Part shown: piece after piece, positions 34,097-46,476 of the stretch
Layout of the letters: each line of letters starts with the position of its first letter
How positions within the stretch are numbered: position 1 is the stretch's first letter
NCBI GenBank assembly: GCA_033977485.1
Contig: CM066988.1
Location: 137,244,859 to 137,308,858 of the forward strand
DNA from: Hydrangea macrophylla
Lineage: Eukaryota; Streptophyta; Magnoliopsida; Cornales; Hydrangeaceae
Direction of reading: 5' to 3'
DNA length: 64,000 nt
Translations under genes and position numbers: made by a program
Notes under the pieces: model-generated
Seen by the model: only the letters and a program-made list of their open reading frames with translations
What the model was told of the DNA's origin: nothing
Database searches by the model: none

Positions 34097-36432
34097 TGTA
34101 GACACCTCATTTTTGCCCAACCCAATTATTTCAAAATAAAGTGCTCATTGACATGAGCTTATCGCTTTTTGAATCATCCCAATCTGACCTTAAATGGAAA
34201 ACATATTGCAAGTCAAAGCTATGAGGTCAAAAGGTCAACAATCTCGCATGCACCCGACCACACATGATTATTGCTCTACAAAGTTTTTGAGGAAACACTC
34301 TCAGTGGATTCAAAAAAAAAAAAAAAACATCACTGGGGTCCCATCCCCATTTTCCTTTACTTATCTTTTCTTTTTTCCTATCACTTCCTTCTTTGTCTCC
34401 CACTCTCCTTTCTTTTTCTTTTTTCTTTTTTTGTTTTTATTTTTTATTTCTCTCCATCTTCTCTTCTTTCCAATATAAATACCAACTCTCCACATCTGCA
34501 CAAAAGGGGGGGGGGGGGGGGGGGCAACAGCCTCTCTCCCCTCTAAGGCCTTGTTTGGCCCTCTCTCACTTCTCCTTTCTCCATCTTCATCCTCCTCGCT
34601 ACACCATTGAAGCACAAAACAGCCCCTTCTTGCCAAAGTCCACTATTGTGATAATGATAAAAAAAAAATTCATCATGAATTCATTTTTTGATTCAAATCA
34701 AATGAAACCAATTGTAGAGTATTACTAACTCAATGATAGTTTCCTATGATTTTTTCTCAAAATTTACAAAAAATCATATGACCCATTTTCAAAGCACAAC
34801 CATACAAGGCATACAATCTATCAGAAACATCACAGCAAGCTTGCTCAATAACGTCCTCATTTTGGACACTTTAAAGATTTTGTTTTACTCTATTGTTATT
34901 TTTCTCATTAATCTTATCCTCTTACCTATCTCTATGAATTTTTCCAGATTTTTTAAAAATTTTTAAATTTTTGTAAAAATTCATTTACTTTCGGTCGACA
35001 GTGCAATCCTTGATTGTGAGTAAGGGTGCTCAAAATTCAATTTTTCCCAATTCATAAAAGATATTGCAAAACAGTTTTCTCTCATGGAAACTAGACTCAT
35101 TTGGGAGCCTTCCCTCAAAATTTCATAAAATTAGAATCACCGAGATCCCTCCGTTCCATTTTTGGAATACTCAACTCAAATCTGCCAAAAAACTTAAAGA
35201 AAACAAAAAAAAAATTCTTTTTTTTCTTTTACCGAATATGCCGAATTATCAAGTTTCTCAATAACTTTCATAAAAAGGAAATTCGAACATCACACTTTTC
35301 AATAAACTTGAACACCGTCCCTTTCTTCCTGTACAAAACCAAAATACAAAAAATAGATGAAAAGAAAAATGCAAAAAATGGACTTTCTCAAAATAAGACT
35401 ACAATGTCACATTTGCTTGGAATCTGCAAACAGCACATGTAAGACAGATAAATTTTCTCAATCTTAATGGGCACCGACCCTTACTTCTGGTACACTTTTC
35501 AATCATTTAGGCACCGACCCCTTACTTTAGGCATAAAAATAAAAATACAAAAAAAAGTCTCTTTTCTTTTCTTTCTTTTGGGCACCGACCCTTACTTTCG
35601 GTACACTTTTCAGTCACTTGGGTACAAATCCTTACTTCCAGTATTGGACTAAAATGACTGAAAAAATGAAAATAAAAATAATAAAAAATAGAAAAGTACA
35701 AAAAAAAAAATGTATCATTCTCCAATCACTTGCATAGTCTCATTTCAATCTCAATCACTTTCCAAAGGTTAAAATCAAGGACTATACCACGTGGGTTAAA
35801 GTTCCTAGTTACACCAACTCTTTCTCAAATCACTATATCACACGTGCACGGTCAAACGGGACCACTTTTCTTTCTCTAAAAAATTCATGCATACACTCAC
35901 ACACACAAGTCAGAACTACGTTTGGCCTGATTCCTGCCTCGGGATACGTAAGCAACTCTCAAAGAGTACGGCTATACCCATCACCATTTTCCATCACATT
36001 TTACTTTCTAAAAAAGGAAGAAAAAAAACTTTTTTTCTTTTCAATTGAAATGCCCCATTTTAATAAAAAAAAATACTAAAATTGGCAACCGTGTTCGCAC
36101 AGATGTTCGAGGGTGCCTAATACCTTCCCTCAACATAATCGAGTCCCCGAACGCATCTTAAAATCTCTGGTTTTCGCATGGCTATTCAAAGTCACAATTT
36201 TAAAGGGCCCACTTTTCTCAAAACTGTTTTTCAAAAGTCAAAGATAAATTACTTTAATTGTCTTTGAAGGGGTCCTAACTCCCCAAATGTTAGGTGGTGA
36301 CTCTGAACATTTCAAATAGGCCCTACCATACTCTTTTCACCATTCCCAATAAAAATCAAGTCACAATTCACCCACTCTCAGAAAGTCGGGCCCACACCGA
36401 CAACCTGGCGTTCTGAGGGCGTGGGAGCGACA
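34097..36432 (+). mobile_element. TGTAGACACC-type LTR, probably solo
   Basis: It begins TGTAGACACCTCATTTTTGCC, 23 bases after the MULE duplication, and ends GTGGGAGCGACA at 36432. The flanks are GCAAT (34092-34096) and ACAAT (36433-36437), four of five bases equal. It contains pyrimidine-rich tracts, a 19-G run (34506-34524), a minisatellite and, near the end, TGGTGACTCTG, which resembles the start of the tRNA-Arg primer site of Ogre-like elements. If that is real, the end may be misplaced by about 140 bases. Confidence 0.5.
35469..35650 (+). repeat. Short minisatellite in the TGTAGACACC-type LTR
   Basis: GGCACCGACCCTTACTT followed by GGTACACTTTTCA recurs three to four times (about 35470, 35512, 35580, 35621 with decay). 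Another case of a private tandem repeat in an LTR. Confidence 0.7.
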
Positions 36433-36437
36433 ACAAT

Positions 36438-37958
36438 ATGTATTTGACATAAATCTCGAAAAGCATGTTATCACATCAACTCTCAACACTTTTCTCCTGT
36501 GCGGACCTACATGGGACCTCAAGGAGACCATCCTCCATAAGTTTTAGAAAAATTCCACTATAGTGTCACATTATAGTATAACCCATCTTAAACCCAAACC
36601 TTGTTAATACCCTTTTGTCCCCTCTCACATAATCACCTAGGTATGCCCATGCCCCCATGTTGTCCACATACATAAAACACTATCTCCAACTTAAAAGCGC
36701 AAATAAGTAATTAAAACTTTTTTTTTTCGGGTTTCTAAAATAAATTTGTATTAGACATCTCTTTATAACAAGTCAAAACTTAAGAATATAAAGTAAATAC
36801 AATTATTGAGAATGCATCGTGAACACGACTTTTCAAGAATACCATTTGTTGAATTAATTATAGATTTCAGAGTGTTACGGCACCACCATTGTTGGCGTCT
36901 AAAATTTATAACTAACACATATCTTTGGACATGTATTTTTTTTTAGATATGGATTATTACAATTAAGGGAATATAAAGAAGCCTTTATTAACATCCAAGT
37001 CAACAAAAAATGAATTTTTTTTCCAAAGAAAATTGTCTATGTTCCCATCTTCTTGTGGATACGGGACCCTGAACATTCTTTTTTACTTTTCATCATTTAA
37101 AACAAAATGAGTCACATCTTAATTTTGAGAAAAATTAAGAAACCATTTAAAAAGCAAACTGATGTTTTGGAAACCAGAGATTTCTAGTTCCGGGGATTAT
37201 GGAATGAGAGGGGAAGGAGCCCGACAGACTAAAACACCCCCCTCTCATCTTATCTCACTATAGGCCTCTACTCAATATCATTTTTAATCAAATTATTAAT
37301 CTAATCATGCCTTCAACTAATACATATATATATATATATATATACATATACATATCCCAAAATCATGTCGCAAGGGGTACAAGATTGCTAACAATAAAAG
37401 ACATACAAAATCACATAATTCACATAGCAAGCAAAATGATTTGAAAATAGAGAACAAAAAAACTTACCCGGGATCCAGCTGCGATATATAAATGTGCAAT
37501 GCATACGAAAAATAAAAAGCCTAGAAAAGGAATCTCTAATTCATATATTACACATAAGGCAAAATCCTAATTTAAGGTGTCGCGTATGGAGTCAAAAATA
37601 AATAAAATCAAGAAATGAAATAAATGAGAGAAAAGTTAAGAAATCATACCTCAATAGCGCTACAAAACAAGGTTAGTCCACAGGCTTTGAATATAATATA
37701 ATATTAAATCCTAAGTGTTATACCCAATTTTAGCCTAAATCTAACAAAAATGGGAAAGGTTGACAAAATCATGAATTCCTTCAAATTGTTGAAACCACAA
37801 TATTCATATAGATATACAAACCTCAACTAGGAGCCAATGTAATATCCATATAGAAATGATATGACCTCAACATGATTAAAAGGAATCCATGACCAAGTTT
37901 AGACAATCGTAACTTATTTCAATGATTTACAAGGTAAAGTCCTAAGATACAAGTATCA
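36438..37958. other. Unassigned repetitive DNA
   Basis: No protein-like frame. A TA microsatellite lies near 37323-37344. It may be part of an older element into which solo LTR 5 and the Copia element were inserted, but I could not identify its ends. Confidence 0.35.
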
Positions 37959-39069
37959 CTACCTGTCACACTCGTTCCAAAATTTCATAGTTTTATCATA
38001 CATAAATGGAAAGTGGTGAGTATATCAATGTTAATTGATATTTGGACTGAGAAAGAGTTGACTGTGAGTCAACGATGGGGTGTCAGTGAGAACACGGGAA
38101 CATGGTGGTTCATTTTGCATTAGCATGAGTAAATGGCATTTATATGATTTAAATGTTATTTGACTTTATCTGGTATTTTATGAATAGTGAAATTATACCT
38201 GTGTAGTGTAATTTCTGGTAATTTCGATATCGTTGAATATTATTTTGAGAACCGTGGTGAGAATGTGAGTGACACGTTAAATAAAAGATAGGTTGTGTGG
38301 AGATTCCACATAATTTAGTTTTCGAACGTATATTTTGGACCCAAACGGAACTTAGTCGAAAACTATTGTAATTTATAATTTTCACTCGTAAAGGGCATAC
38401 AATGGACGTGTGCGAAGTTTCAGGAATTAATTAGATGTTTGAGAAACTCGCGGGGAGGTAAACGTAATACCCGAAGAGTTTGCCTATAAATAGATGAGGA
38501 TGAGAATTCATTTGTCAAAAACTTTACAAAATATCTTGAGAGAGGAGAGAGAAAAGGAGATTTGTTGTCACGGGCTTGCCGGCGACATACAACGACCTTT
38601 CGTCCGTCAGATTTTCACCAAATTCAAGATTTGAACTCGTGAAGGTAAGGCTTGCGTTTTGATACTACTTAGGCCACGTTTGGCAAATTTTTATAAAAAA
38701 TCTAATTTCTAGACTTTTGGGAAAAATAGGTATAAACTTGTAGGAAACATCTCAAATTTGAAATTCAAAGCTTAATTGTCCCCCTAGTCGATCCTTCAAA
38801 GTTTGAAGAGAATTGCACGAGGTATGAAGTCCTAACCTATGAAATATAGGAATTTACATGTCTTAAATTTTGACGACAAAATTGAGATCCGGGCAAAATC
38901 CATGTGTTAATCTTAGGCTCGTTAATTATGCACGCGTTTAAATGTAAAAAGTATGTCTACTTTTACGCGCGCACGTTGAGTTGTCTATGTGGGTCAAAGG
39001 GGAGTCTTATACAAATTCATGTCAGAGTAAGCTTCTCGAGGTTTCAGAATTTTAGTAGCGACGGCTACT

Positions 39070-39175
39070 ATGCATGGTTGATAGACTTGGACTTGCCATG
39101 GCACTTGGGGATGCAATGGTTAATAGACTTGGACTTGCCATTGGCATCGCGGTTTAAGACTTGGACTTGCCGCTA
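39070..39175 (+). repeat. Minisatellite in solo LTR 5
   Basis: Three units containing TAGACTTGGACTTGCC (or AAGACTTGGACTTGCC), 35-50 bases each. Not seen in the other LTRs. Confidence 0.75.
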
Positions 39176-39599
39176 CCGGATGAATGCGTATTTTTTTCCT
39201 AGAGACTATTTGTATGAATTATGAGATTAAAGCATGTTTTATCATATATTGCATATGTTAGAACTTGTGCACTCAGCATATAACTGAGCAGTGGAGATTT
39301 ACTCCATTGCAGGTAAGAAGAAAGACAAGAAGAAGCGTGAGGAGTGAGGTCGAAGAACACCGGGGGAATCACACTTTTTTCATACTTTTGTCTCTTTCCA
39401 AAACTTGAAATAAGGATTTGATTATTGTAATATGCTGTAATGGAATCACGGGTTAGTTGTAGTACTTGTAATTCTGTAGTAAACGTTATATATATATATA
39501 TATATGTTGAATCGTGAATTATAATCATGTTATTGTTGGAACTTGGTTCGGCGACCTTTAGTTTTGAAGACTGCAAAATTGGGCTTTTCTGAGAGAAAA

Positions 39600-39870
39600 C
39601 AGTCGACTGGTTCATGTTTCAGTCGACTGGTTTGTGAGGAAACAGTCAATTGGAGGGGTTTTCGGTCGACTGGTTTCTGCACGAAAATACCATGTTCTGT
39701 ATGCATAGTGTCCAGTAGACTGGAAAAGGCACCGAATGACTGATAAATTAAGGATCCAGTCGACTGAGTCCTTGACATAGTCGACTGGAATGAATCTTGG
39801 ACTTTTTATACTTACTACTTAGGGACTTCAATCGACTAGACTCTCGATTCAGTCGACTGGACCTCTGCTT
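39600..39870. repeat. CAGTCGACTG cluster in solo LTR 5
   Basis: Four perfect CAGTCGACTG plus at least five one- or two-base variants (CAGTCAATTG, CGGTCGACTG, CAGTAGACTG, TAGTCGACTG, CAATCGACTA). More decayed than the cluster at 28916-29128. Confidence 0.9.
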
Positions 39871-40047
39871 CTCAAAATGAATTCTTTTGGAACTATTCCA
39901 ATTGGGCAAAACTTTTTATGACTATGATTTTAATAGTTTTTCACTTATAATTTCCGCTGCTATTTTACTTTAATGGAACTGGATAAGCCTTGATGGCGTG
40001 CCACATGTTCTATTTCCATGCGTAGTGGGATGGGTCGTGACACTACC

Positions 40048-41437
40048 TAAATATGATGATCATGAATGTATGAGCATGAACAAGACGCAAAATATTCATT
40101 GATTTGGATCTATTAGCCGCTGGATTTAAGTTTTATTACTCTCATTAAAGTCATGATTCAAGCCTTAAGGCATTAGAAGACCACTTGGATCATAATTGAT
40201 AAGATTTACCAAATCTGTCTCAGAATTCCATAATTTATAGGGAGCAGACCAGACTTTCAAAAATAGGAAAATCATAGTTCTCATGCTTGCTCTTAGTGAT
40301 TTTTGGATATGATGTGCTTCTGTAAGTCTATTTTCTAACCTAAAAAGAAAATTAAAGATCAAACAGTCCAATCAATGTGAATTGGACCGTTACTAGACAT
40401 CACTCATGATATATCAACTCTCTGTTCAGAGATTTCATATGATTTATTACAAATAATAAACTGGTCTTAAACCTTTCAAGTTTTCTGGACAGAAAGTGGT
40501 TAAGTTACCAAAACCATGATCAAGCCATGTTAACCTTTCAATATGATCAAAATAAAAATTACAGAGGTAAACTTAAGTGTTATGAGCACATTCCCAATTG
40601 GTCTCATTCAATTCCAACAGATCATGATTTAAATAAAAATCTTTTATCAGAGTTGGTTAATGAACTTCCTGCACCATTGTTGCATGGTCATCTACTTATT
40701 AAACCAAACTTTGGTCCAAAATTCTAAAGAGAATTTAGACCAAACTAGAGTTATAATCATTATCATAATAACCAAACTTACCAAAAGAAGTCCCTAGCTA
40801 GACCTTAAAGAGACTTCAGTGAGGATCTCAACTCCATATCCATAATTGAATACTTGAGATCATTAGGACATGGATCATTGAACCACAAAATTGACCCCTC
40901 ACAAGTCCAATTCCTCTCTCAAGTTTATGATCCTTGAAGAATTGAGACCTACTTAGGTTATTTCTCCTCCCAAATCCATGGTCCTTGGAGACTAAGATAA
41001 TTTTAATACTTATGAATTTCGATAGGATATGAGGAAAATCCCATGAAACCTCAAATTGAAAGACCTAAATCATAGTTATAAGACTTGAATCTGTCAATTT
41101 TACATGAATATAGTTGAGATCAACCTTGATTCTCATATAAATCATGAATTTACAGAAAATCAAAGGATCAATCTCAAGGGATGGAAGTGAGATTTTGAAA
41201 ATCCCATGACTCCCTAGAGAATAACATGAACAAAAGAGATGAAATCAAAACCTAATTGATGATCCAAATTAAATTCTACTTCGAAAAACTTGTTTTATTT
41301 TAAACCTAAAGATATTTAGATCCAAATCAACAAACACAATAAGGAATTCAATCACAATTCAAGTGATGTGGGTTGAAATGAGATAGGAAGAGTCTTTTTG
41401 AAAATTGTGTAAAAATCCTAAGGAATTCTATGAATTG
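40048..41437. other. Unassigned AT-rich DNA between solo LTR 5 and the Copia element
   Basis: No coding similarity, RNA gene or clear element ends were recognised. Likely part of an older interrupted repeat. Confidence 0.35.
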
Positions 41438-41442
41438 TGATT

Positions 41443-42904
41443 TATTGGCCCAAATATGGAAACCTTAGAGGGGGTGAATAAGGTTTTAGCGGAAATTAAC
41501 CTTTTAAAAACTTAATTACAAATTGAACACAATGACAATCAATTATGTATAGAGAGAAGGGAAGAGAAACTTGCAAACTGAGTTTTCAAGTAGTTCGGCA
41601 ATCCGTACACCGCGGCCTACGTCCACTTCTCAAGAACACCTCTTGAGGATTCCTTTACTCCAATCTACTTCACCGGTGTAGACCAAACCGTTACAAGAGC
41701 CTCCAATCTCTCCTAAAGAAGAAAACATCTTCTTTGCAATCAAGGGTTACTAACCCTCACTCTTTACAAATGATTTGAATACAAATTGAACTCTCTCTTT
41801 CTCTAGAGTAGATATACAATTTAAAGCTCACACAATAACTCCTTAGTGAGTAGATAATACAAATAAAAGCTCACTACAATTTGCTCTCTCAAGAATTACA
41901 ATTAAAAGCTAGAGCAAATTGATTTTTCATTCAAACTAGGGCTCAAATGGGAATGATAATTAAACAAGATGTTTGAATGATTTTATTAATGTTCCTCCAT
42001 GTTTATCACTCTTTAAAGCAACCCTATATATAGCTTTTCAAAGATTATAGCCGTTGGAAGTGATTGGGTATATTTAAGACAACATTTGGAGAGTTAGAAA
42101 ACTAGCCGTTGGGAGTTTCAGCGCGTTTTAGTCGACTGGATCGAAGGTTCAGTCGACTGGAAAGTTTTTAGCAGTGAAGATACATTCTGTGACATTTCCA
42201 GTCAACTGAATAGTGCTCCAGTTGACTGGACATTACCTTTAGTCGACTGGACCCTTTAAAAATCAGTCGACTGATTTTCTGCTAGTTGTGGCAGACTGAC
42301 ACCTCTTCACTAAAACGGTCACAACTCCCTCTATAAAATGAATTTTTGTGATATGTTTGAAGATTTGGAAACTAGATTCAAATACCTTTCCAATCATATA
42401 AAACTTAACATCTAATTCCTTACCAATTGGATCATGTTTGCCTTTAAAGTTGACTTATCTGCACAAAGGTTTTTCTTTTGAGCTAGCACTTGAAAACTTT
42501 TGTGAAATGAATTTAATTGAGTGGTCTAAGTATGTTTAGGTCCTTGAGAGTATTTTAAAGTATAATATCAAGGATCCTAAAGTCTAATTAAAAATTACTT
42601 GAGCCCCCATGAGTGATTGATCAAAATGCTTACAAGCAAGTCCTATTCTTCAACCAAGGATAAAAATTCTTCAAGTCTTCAAACTTAATCCTTGTTGAGC
42701 TCCATCACTCTTGGACTTCACCATATGCTATCTCATGATCTCAAACAAAGTTAGAACATTTAAGTACATGAATCACAAGGTTAGCATAATGAAAATGACA
42801 TGATAATTGATTGAAATAGAATCAATAAAGGTATGCAATTATTACTAGATTTGTCATCATCAAAACAAACAAAAATAATGCCTTAAATAAATTGAAGGCT
42901 AACA
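41443..42904 (-). repeat. 3' LTR of the Copia element
   Basis: In element orientation it starts TGTTAGCCTTCAATTT and ends GGGCCAATA. It contains the motif CACCGCGGCCTACGTCCAC near its U5-like end and several CAGTCGACTG-type palindromes (42128-42276). Confidence 0.9.
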
Positions 42905-42918
42905 ATTTCCCCATTTTT
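42905..42918 (-). other. Polypurine tract of the Copia element
   Basis: The minus strand reads AAAAATGGGGAAAT immediately before the TGTTAG start of the 3' LTR, a standard Copia tract. Confidence 0.85.
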
Positions 42919-43646
42919 GATGATGTCAAAACATGCAATTGAGATATAACAATTTAAAGCACAATAGGTGTCATTTTCATGTTATCATTCAAAGTAACAA
43001 AATTTCCAAAGTATAAGTCTAAGAATGATAATTTTCTTAAACAAATCTCTATTATCATTTTTCTATCTTATTAAAGATCTCTATCAATAGCATCTCTAAG
43101 AATGTTCACTAACATTCTCTATCTCTATCATTTCCCCCCCTTTTTGACAACAACAAAAAGACGGGGGTTTGAACTAAAAGTTCCCCCTCAAGATAAACAA
43201 ACATATCATGGAGGCAATAAGATACCAAAAACAGCTAAAAAACAAAATATGATACCAAAAGTAACTAAGGTGAGCATAATATCATGATATCAAGAAATCA
43301 AGCCAACTAAAATGAATATAGTAAAATGTTCCCCCAAACATCATGAATGATACCAAATTACGTAATACCAAATATGATTCTAAAGTAAACATAATGGTGT
43401 GTTCCCCCTCAACATATGCATATATGAATAAATACCAATTATATTATCAAATTATGCATTATCTTCTTCGGAGGATGGGATTACTAAGAATATCAAAACA
43501 ACATGACATTTGAAATGCAAGCATTGATTTCATAATCAAAACAAATTAATGTGATAAACCAAATATGATTAGCATGCTATCAAACTCAAGAGATGTATCA
43601 AAACAAATTAATCTATCCTACTCCTACTAGACTTAAGGTGAGAGAT

Positions 43647-44965
43647 TTAACCATTGTCCAAGCACCTCTTGGATGCAATATTTGTTGAGAAGGTAAGAGA
43701 GGATCCCTTCACAACCCAAACCATGTTAATTTTCTTACGAAATGAACATCTATAATTAACATGCCCCTTTTTCATGCAATAATGACAAGTTACATGGGGG
43801 GATAGTCTCATTTGAGATTGATTCCTTAACAAAGAATTTCTTGTGAGGATTTTGAGAATTTGAAATAGAGGATGTGGACTTTACAAAGAAGCATTTGTAC
43901 TTCTTTTCCTTGTATGTGGTATTAAATCCCAAACCGGCCTTATCAAAAACACATTTTTGTTTTCCCAAAAGCATATTCAAATTTTGTTCACCTTGGGTAA
44001 ACTTTGGCCAAAGATTTTGTTAAATCATTCACCTCCTTTCTCAGTTCAACATTTTCTTTTTCAATAGATTCACTTGAAGGTTGATTGATTGAAACAAGTT
44101 TTTCTTTTCTCAAAATTTTATTTTGAGATTTTAAATCATCTAATTGCCTTTTCAACTCTAAATTTTCTTTTAAAAAACAATTGAAGATTATATTCTAGAA
44201 ACAAGTTTTTCATTTTCTAACTTCAATGATTCATTTTGGGATTTCAAATCATTTAACTCTTTTGAAAGTTTGAAAATTTTCTTTTTAAGAGTAATGTATT
44301 TGATTCCCATATTCTCCAACTCCTCGTGTAACTCCTCAAATGCAAATTGAAGTTCATCAAAATTAGCGGATGAGTTGGAGTTTACCTCTTTTATCTTAAT
44401 TTCATAAGAGGCTTCTTGGTCGCTTAACTCGTCTTCGGATGCATCACTATTCGAATTGCTCCAAGTGCCCCCTTTTGCCATTTTCTCATTTTCATCATCT
44501 TCTTCATTGGAAAATAGGCATACAAAACATTCTTCTTTCTCTTGCACAAAATCCTCTTTTTGTACTTCTTGTTGATGAGTTAGGTTTTCAACATTTCCTA
44601 TAACATCATCAACTCTTTGTTGCAACTCAAGGATTTGGTTAGTAGCATGCATTATAAATATTTTCTAAACATAACCAAATTTCATTAGCATTAGAGTATG
44701 AACGAATTCTACTATATGTGGTATTATCTAAAGCATCATATAGAATTTTCATAGCTCTAAGATTCAATAGAAAATTGTTTTGATCACTTTCATTCCATTC
44801 AATTTTTGGTTTAGAAGAAAAACCATTTTTGACAATACTCCAAAGATTGTAGCCAAGTGAAAGAAAACAAATTTCTATTCTCCTCTTCCAATGATCATAC
44901 TTATGATCACTCAACGATGGAGGAGTGCTAATACAATATCCATTTTCAAAAAATGTAGTTTCCAT
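43647..44965 (-). pseudogene. Gag of the Copia element
   Basis: Starts with ATG at 44965. The N-terminal part (YDHWKRRIEICFLSLGYNLW, YSNANEIWLCLENIY) is the UBN2-type Copia gag. A middle acidic, coiled-coil segment (LKSQNESLKLENEKL) follows in another frame. The zinc knuckle CHYCMKKGHVNYRC (CX2CX4HX4C, complete) lies at about 43740-43790. The usual KTAKEMWDTL stretch after the first block is partly deleted, and several frame changes break the ORF. Nothing of pol follows; about 0.7 kb of non-coding DNA leads to the polypurine tract. Confidence 0.8.
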
Positions 44966-45014
44966 GGATCTTAACTCAAAATTTTCAAAAACTTTTGAAA
45001 ATAGAAGAGCTGAA

Positions 45015-45026
45015 GCTCTGATACCA
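45015..45026 (-). other. Primer-binding site of the Copia element
   Basis: On the minus strand TGGTATCAGAGC, the classic site complementary to initiator methionine tRNA in plant Copia elements, two bases from the LTR end. Confidence 0.92.
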
Positions 45027-45028
45027 AT

Positions 45029-46471
45029 TATTGGCCCAAATATGGAAACCTTAGAGGGGGGTGAATAAGGTTTTAGCGGAAATTTACCTTTTAAAAACTT
45101 AATTACAAATTGAACACAATGACAAGCAATTATGTGTAGAGAGAAGGGAAGAGAAACTTGTAAATCGAGTTTTTAAGTGGTTCGGCAATTCGCACACCGC
45201 GGCCTACGTCCACCCCTCAAGAACACCTCTTGAGGATTCCTTTACTCCGATCTACTTTACGGGTGTAGACCAAATCGTTACAAGAGCCTTCAATCTCTCC
45301 CAAAGAAGAAAACATCTTCTTTGCAATCAAGGGTTACTAACCCTCACTCTTTACAAATGATTTGAATACAAATTGAACTCTCTATTTCTCTAAAGTGGAT
45401 ATATAATTTAAAGCTCACACAAAAACTCCTTAGTGAGTAGATAATACAAATAAAAGCTCACTACAATTTGCTCTCTCAAGAATTACAATTGAAAGCTAGA
45501 GCAAATTGATTTTTCACTCAAACTAGGGCTCAAATGGGAATGATAACTAAACAAGATGTTTGAATGATTTTGTTAATGTTCCTCCATGTTTATCACTCTT
45601 AAAAACAACCCTACATATATCTTTTCAAATATTATAGCCGTTAGAAGTGATTGGGTACATTTAAGACAACATTTGGAGAGTTAGAAAACTAGCCGTTGGG
45701 AGTTTCAGCACGTTTCAATCGACTGGATAGAAGGTTCAATCGATTGGAAAGTTTATAGCAGTGAAGATACATTCTGTGACATTTCCAGTCGACTGAATAA
45801 TGCTCCAGTCGACTAGACCCTTCAAAAATCAGTCGACTGATTTTCTACTGGTTTTGGCAGACTGACACCTCTTCACTAAAACGGCCATAACTCCCTCTAT
45901 AAAATGAATTTTTACGATCCGTTTGAAGATTCAGAAACTAGATTCAAATACCTTTCCAACCATATAAAACTCAACATCTAATTCCTTACCAATTGGATCA
46001 GGTTTGCCTTTAAATTTGACCTATCTGCGCAAAGTTCTTTCTTTTGACCTAGCCACTTGAAAACTTTTGTGAAATGAATTTAATTGAGTAGTCTAATTAT
46101 GTTTAGATCCTTGAGAGTATTCTAAAGTGTAAGATCAAGGATCCTAAAGTCTAATTAAAAATTACTTGAGCCCCTATGAGTGATTGATCAAAATGCTTAC
46201 AAGCAAGTCCTATTCTTCAACCAAGGATAAAAATTCTTCAAATCTTCAAGCTTAATCCTTGTTGAGCTCCATCACTCTTGGACTTCACCATATGCTATCT
46301 CATGATCTCAAACAAAGTTAGAACATTTAAGTATATGAATCAAGAGGTTAGCATAACGAAAATGACATGATAATTGATTAAAATAGAATCAATAAAGGTC
46401 TACAATTATCACTAGATTTGTCATCATCAAAACAAACAAAAATAATGCCTTAAATAAATTCAAGGCTAACA
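45029..46471 (-). repeat. 5' LTR of the Copia element
   Basis: Partner of 41443-42904, shorter by about 19 bases because of a deletion in the palindrome region. It carries both CAGTCGACTG and one CAATCGATTG. Confidence 0.9.
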
Positions 46472-46476
46472 TGATT

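Larger units (their letters stand above)
37964..40042 (+). mobile_element. Solo LTR 5
   Basis: TGTCACACTCG at the left and GGGTCGTGACA at the right, with CTACC duplicated exactly at 37959-37963 and 40043-40047. Length 2079 bp. A TATA box CCTATAAATAG (38483), a conserved GACCTTTCGTCCGTCAG block with GAAGGTAAGG (38641), a small minisatellite and a CAGTCGACTG cluster follow in order. Homologous to solo LTR 4. Confidence 0.9.
41443..46471 (-). mobile_element. Non-autonomous Ty1/copia element (gag only)
   Basis: Two LTRs (41443-42904 and 45029-46471) and an exact 5-bp duplication TGATT at 41438-41442 and 46472-46476. The minus strand gives LTR, tRNA-iMet primer site, gag, polypurine tract, LTR. 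The 2.1-kb interior has only gag; protease, integrase and RT are missing, so it must have moved with help from another copy, or pol was deleted. The LTRs end TG...TA rather than TG...CA. A short segment with a palindrome (about 42230-42250) is missing from the other LTR. Confidence 0.9.

Noticed and set aside
34194..34728. Several overlapping open frames of 90-110 codons on both strands
   Set aside because: They translate homopolymer and TTTC-type tracts (Phe/Leu/Ser or Lys/Arg runs) inside an LTR. No domain or sensible start.
41590..41640. tRNA-like GTAGTTCGGCAATCC segment (also 45180, 19538, 53706)
   Set aside because: It is a common plant Copia LTR motif; no cloverleaf or complete B box could be formed.
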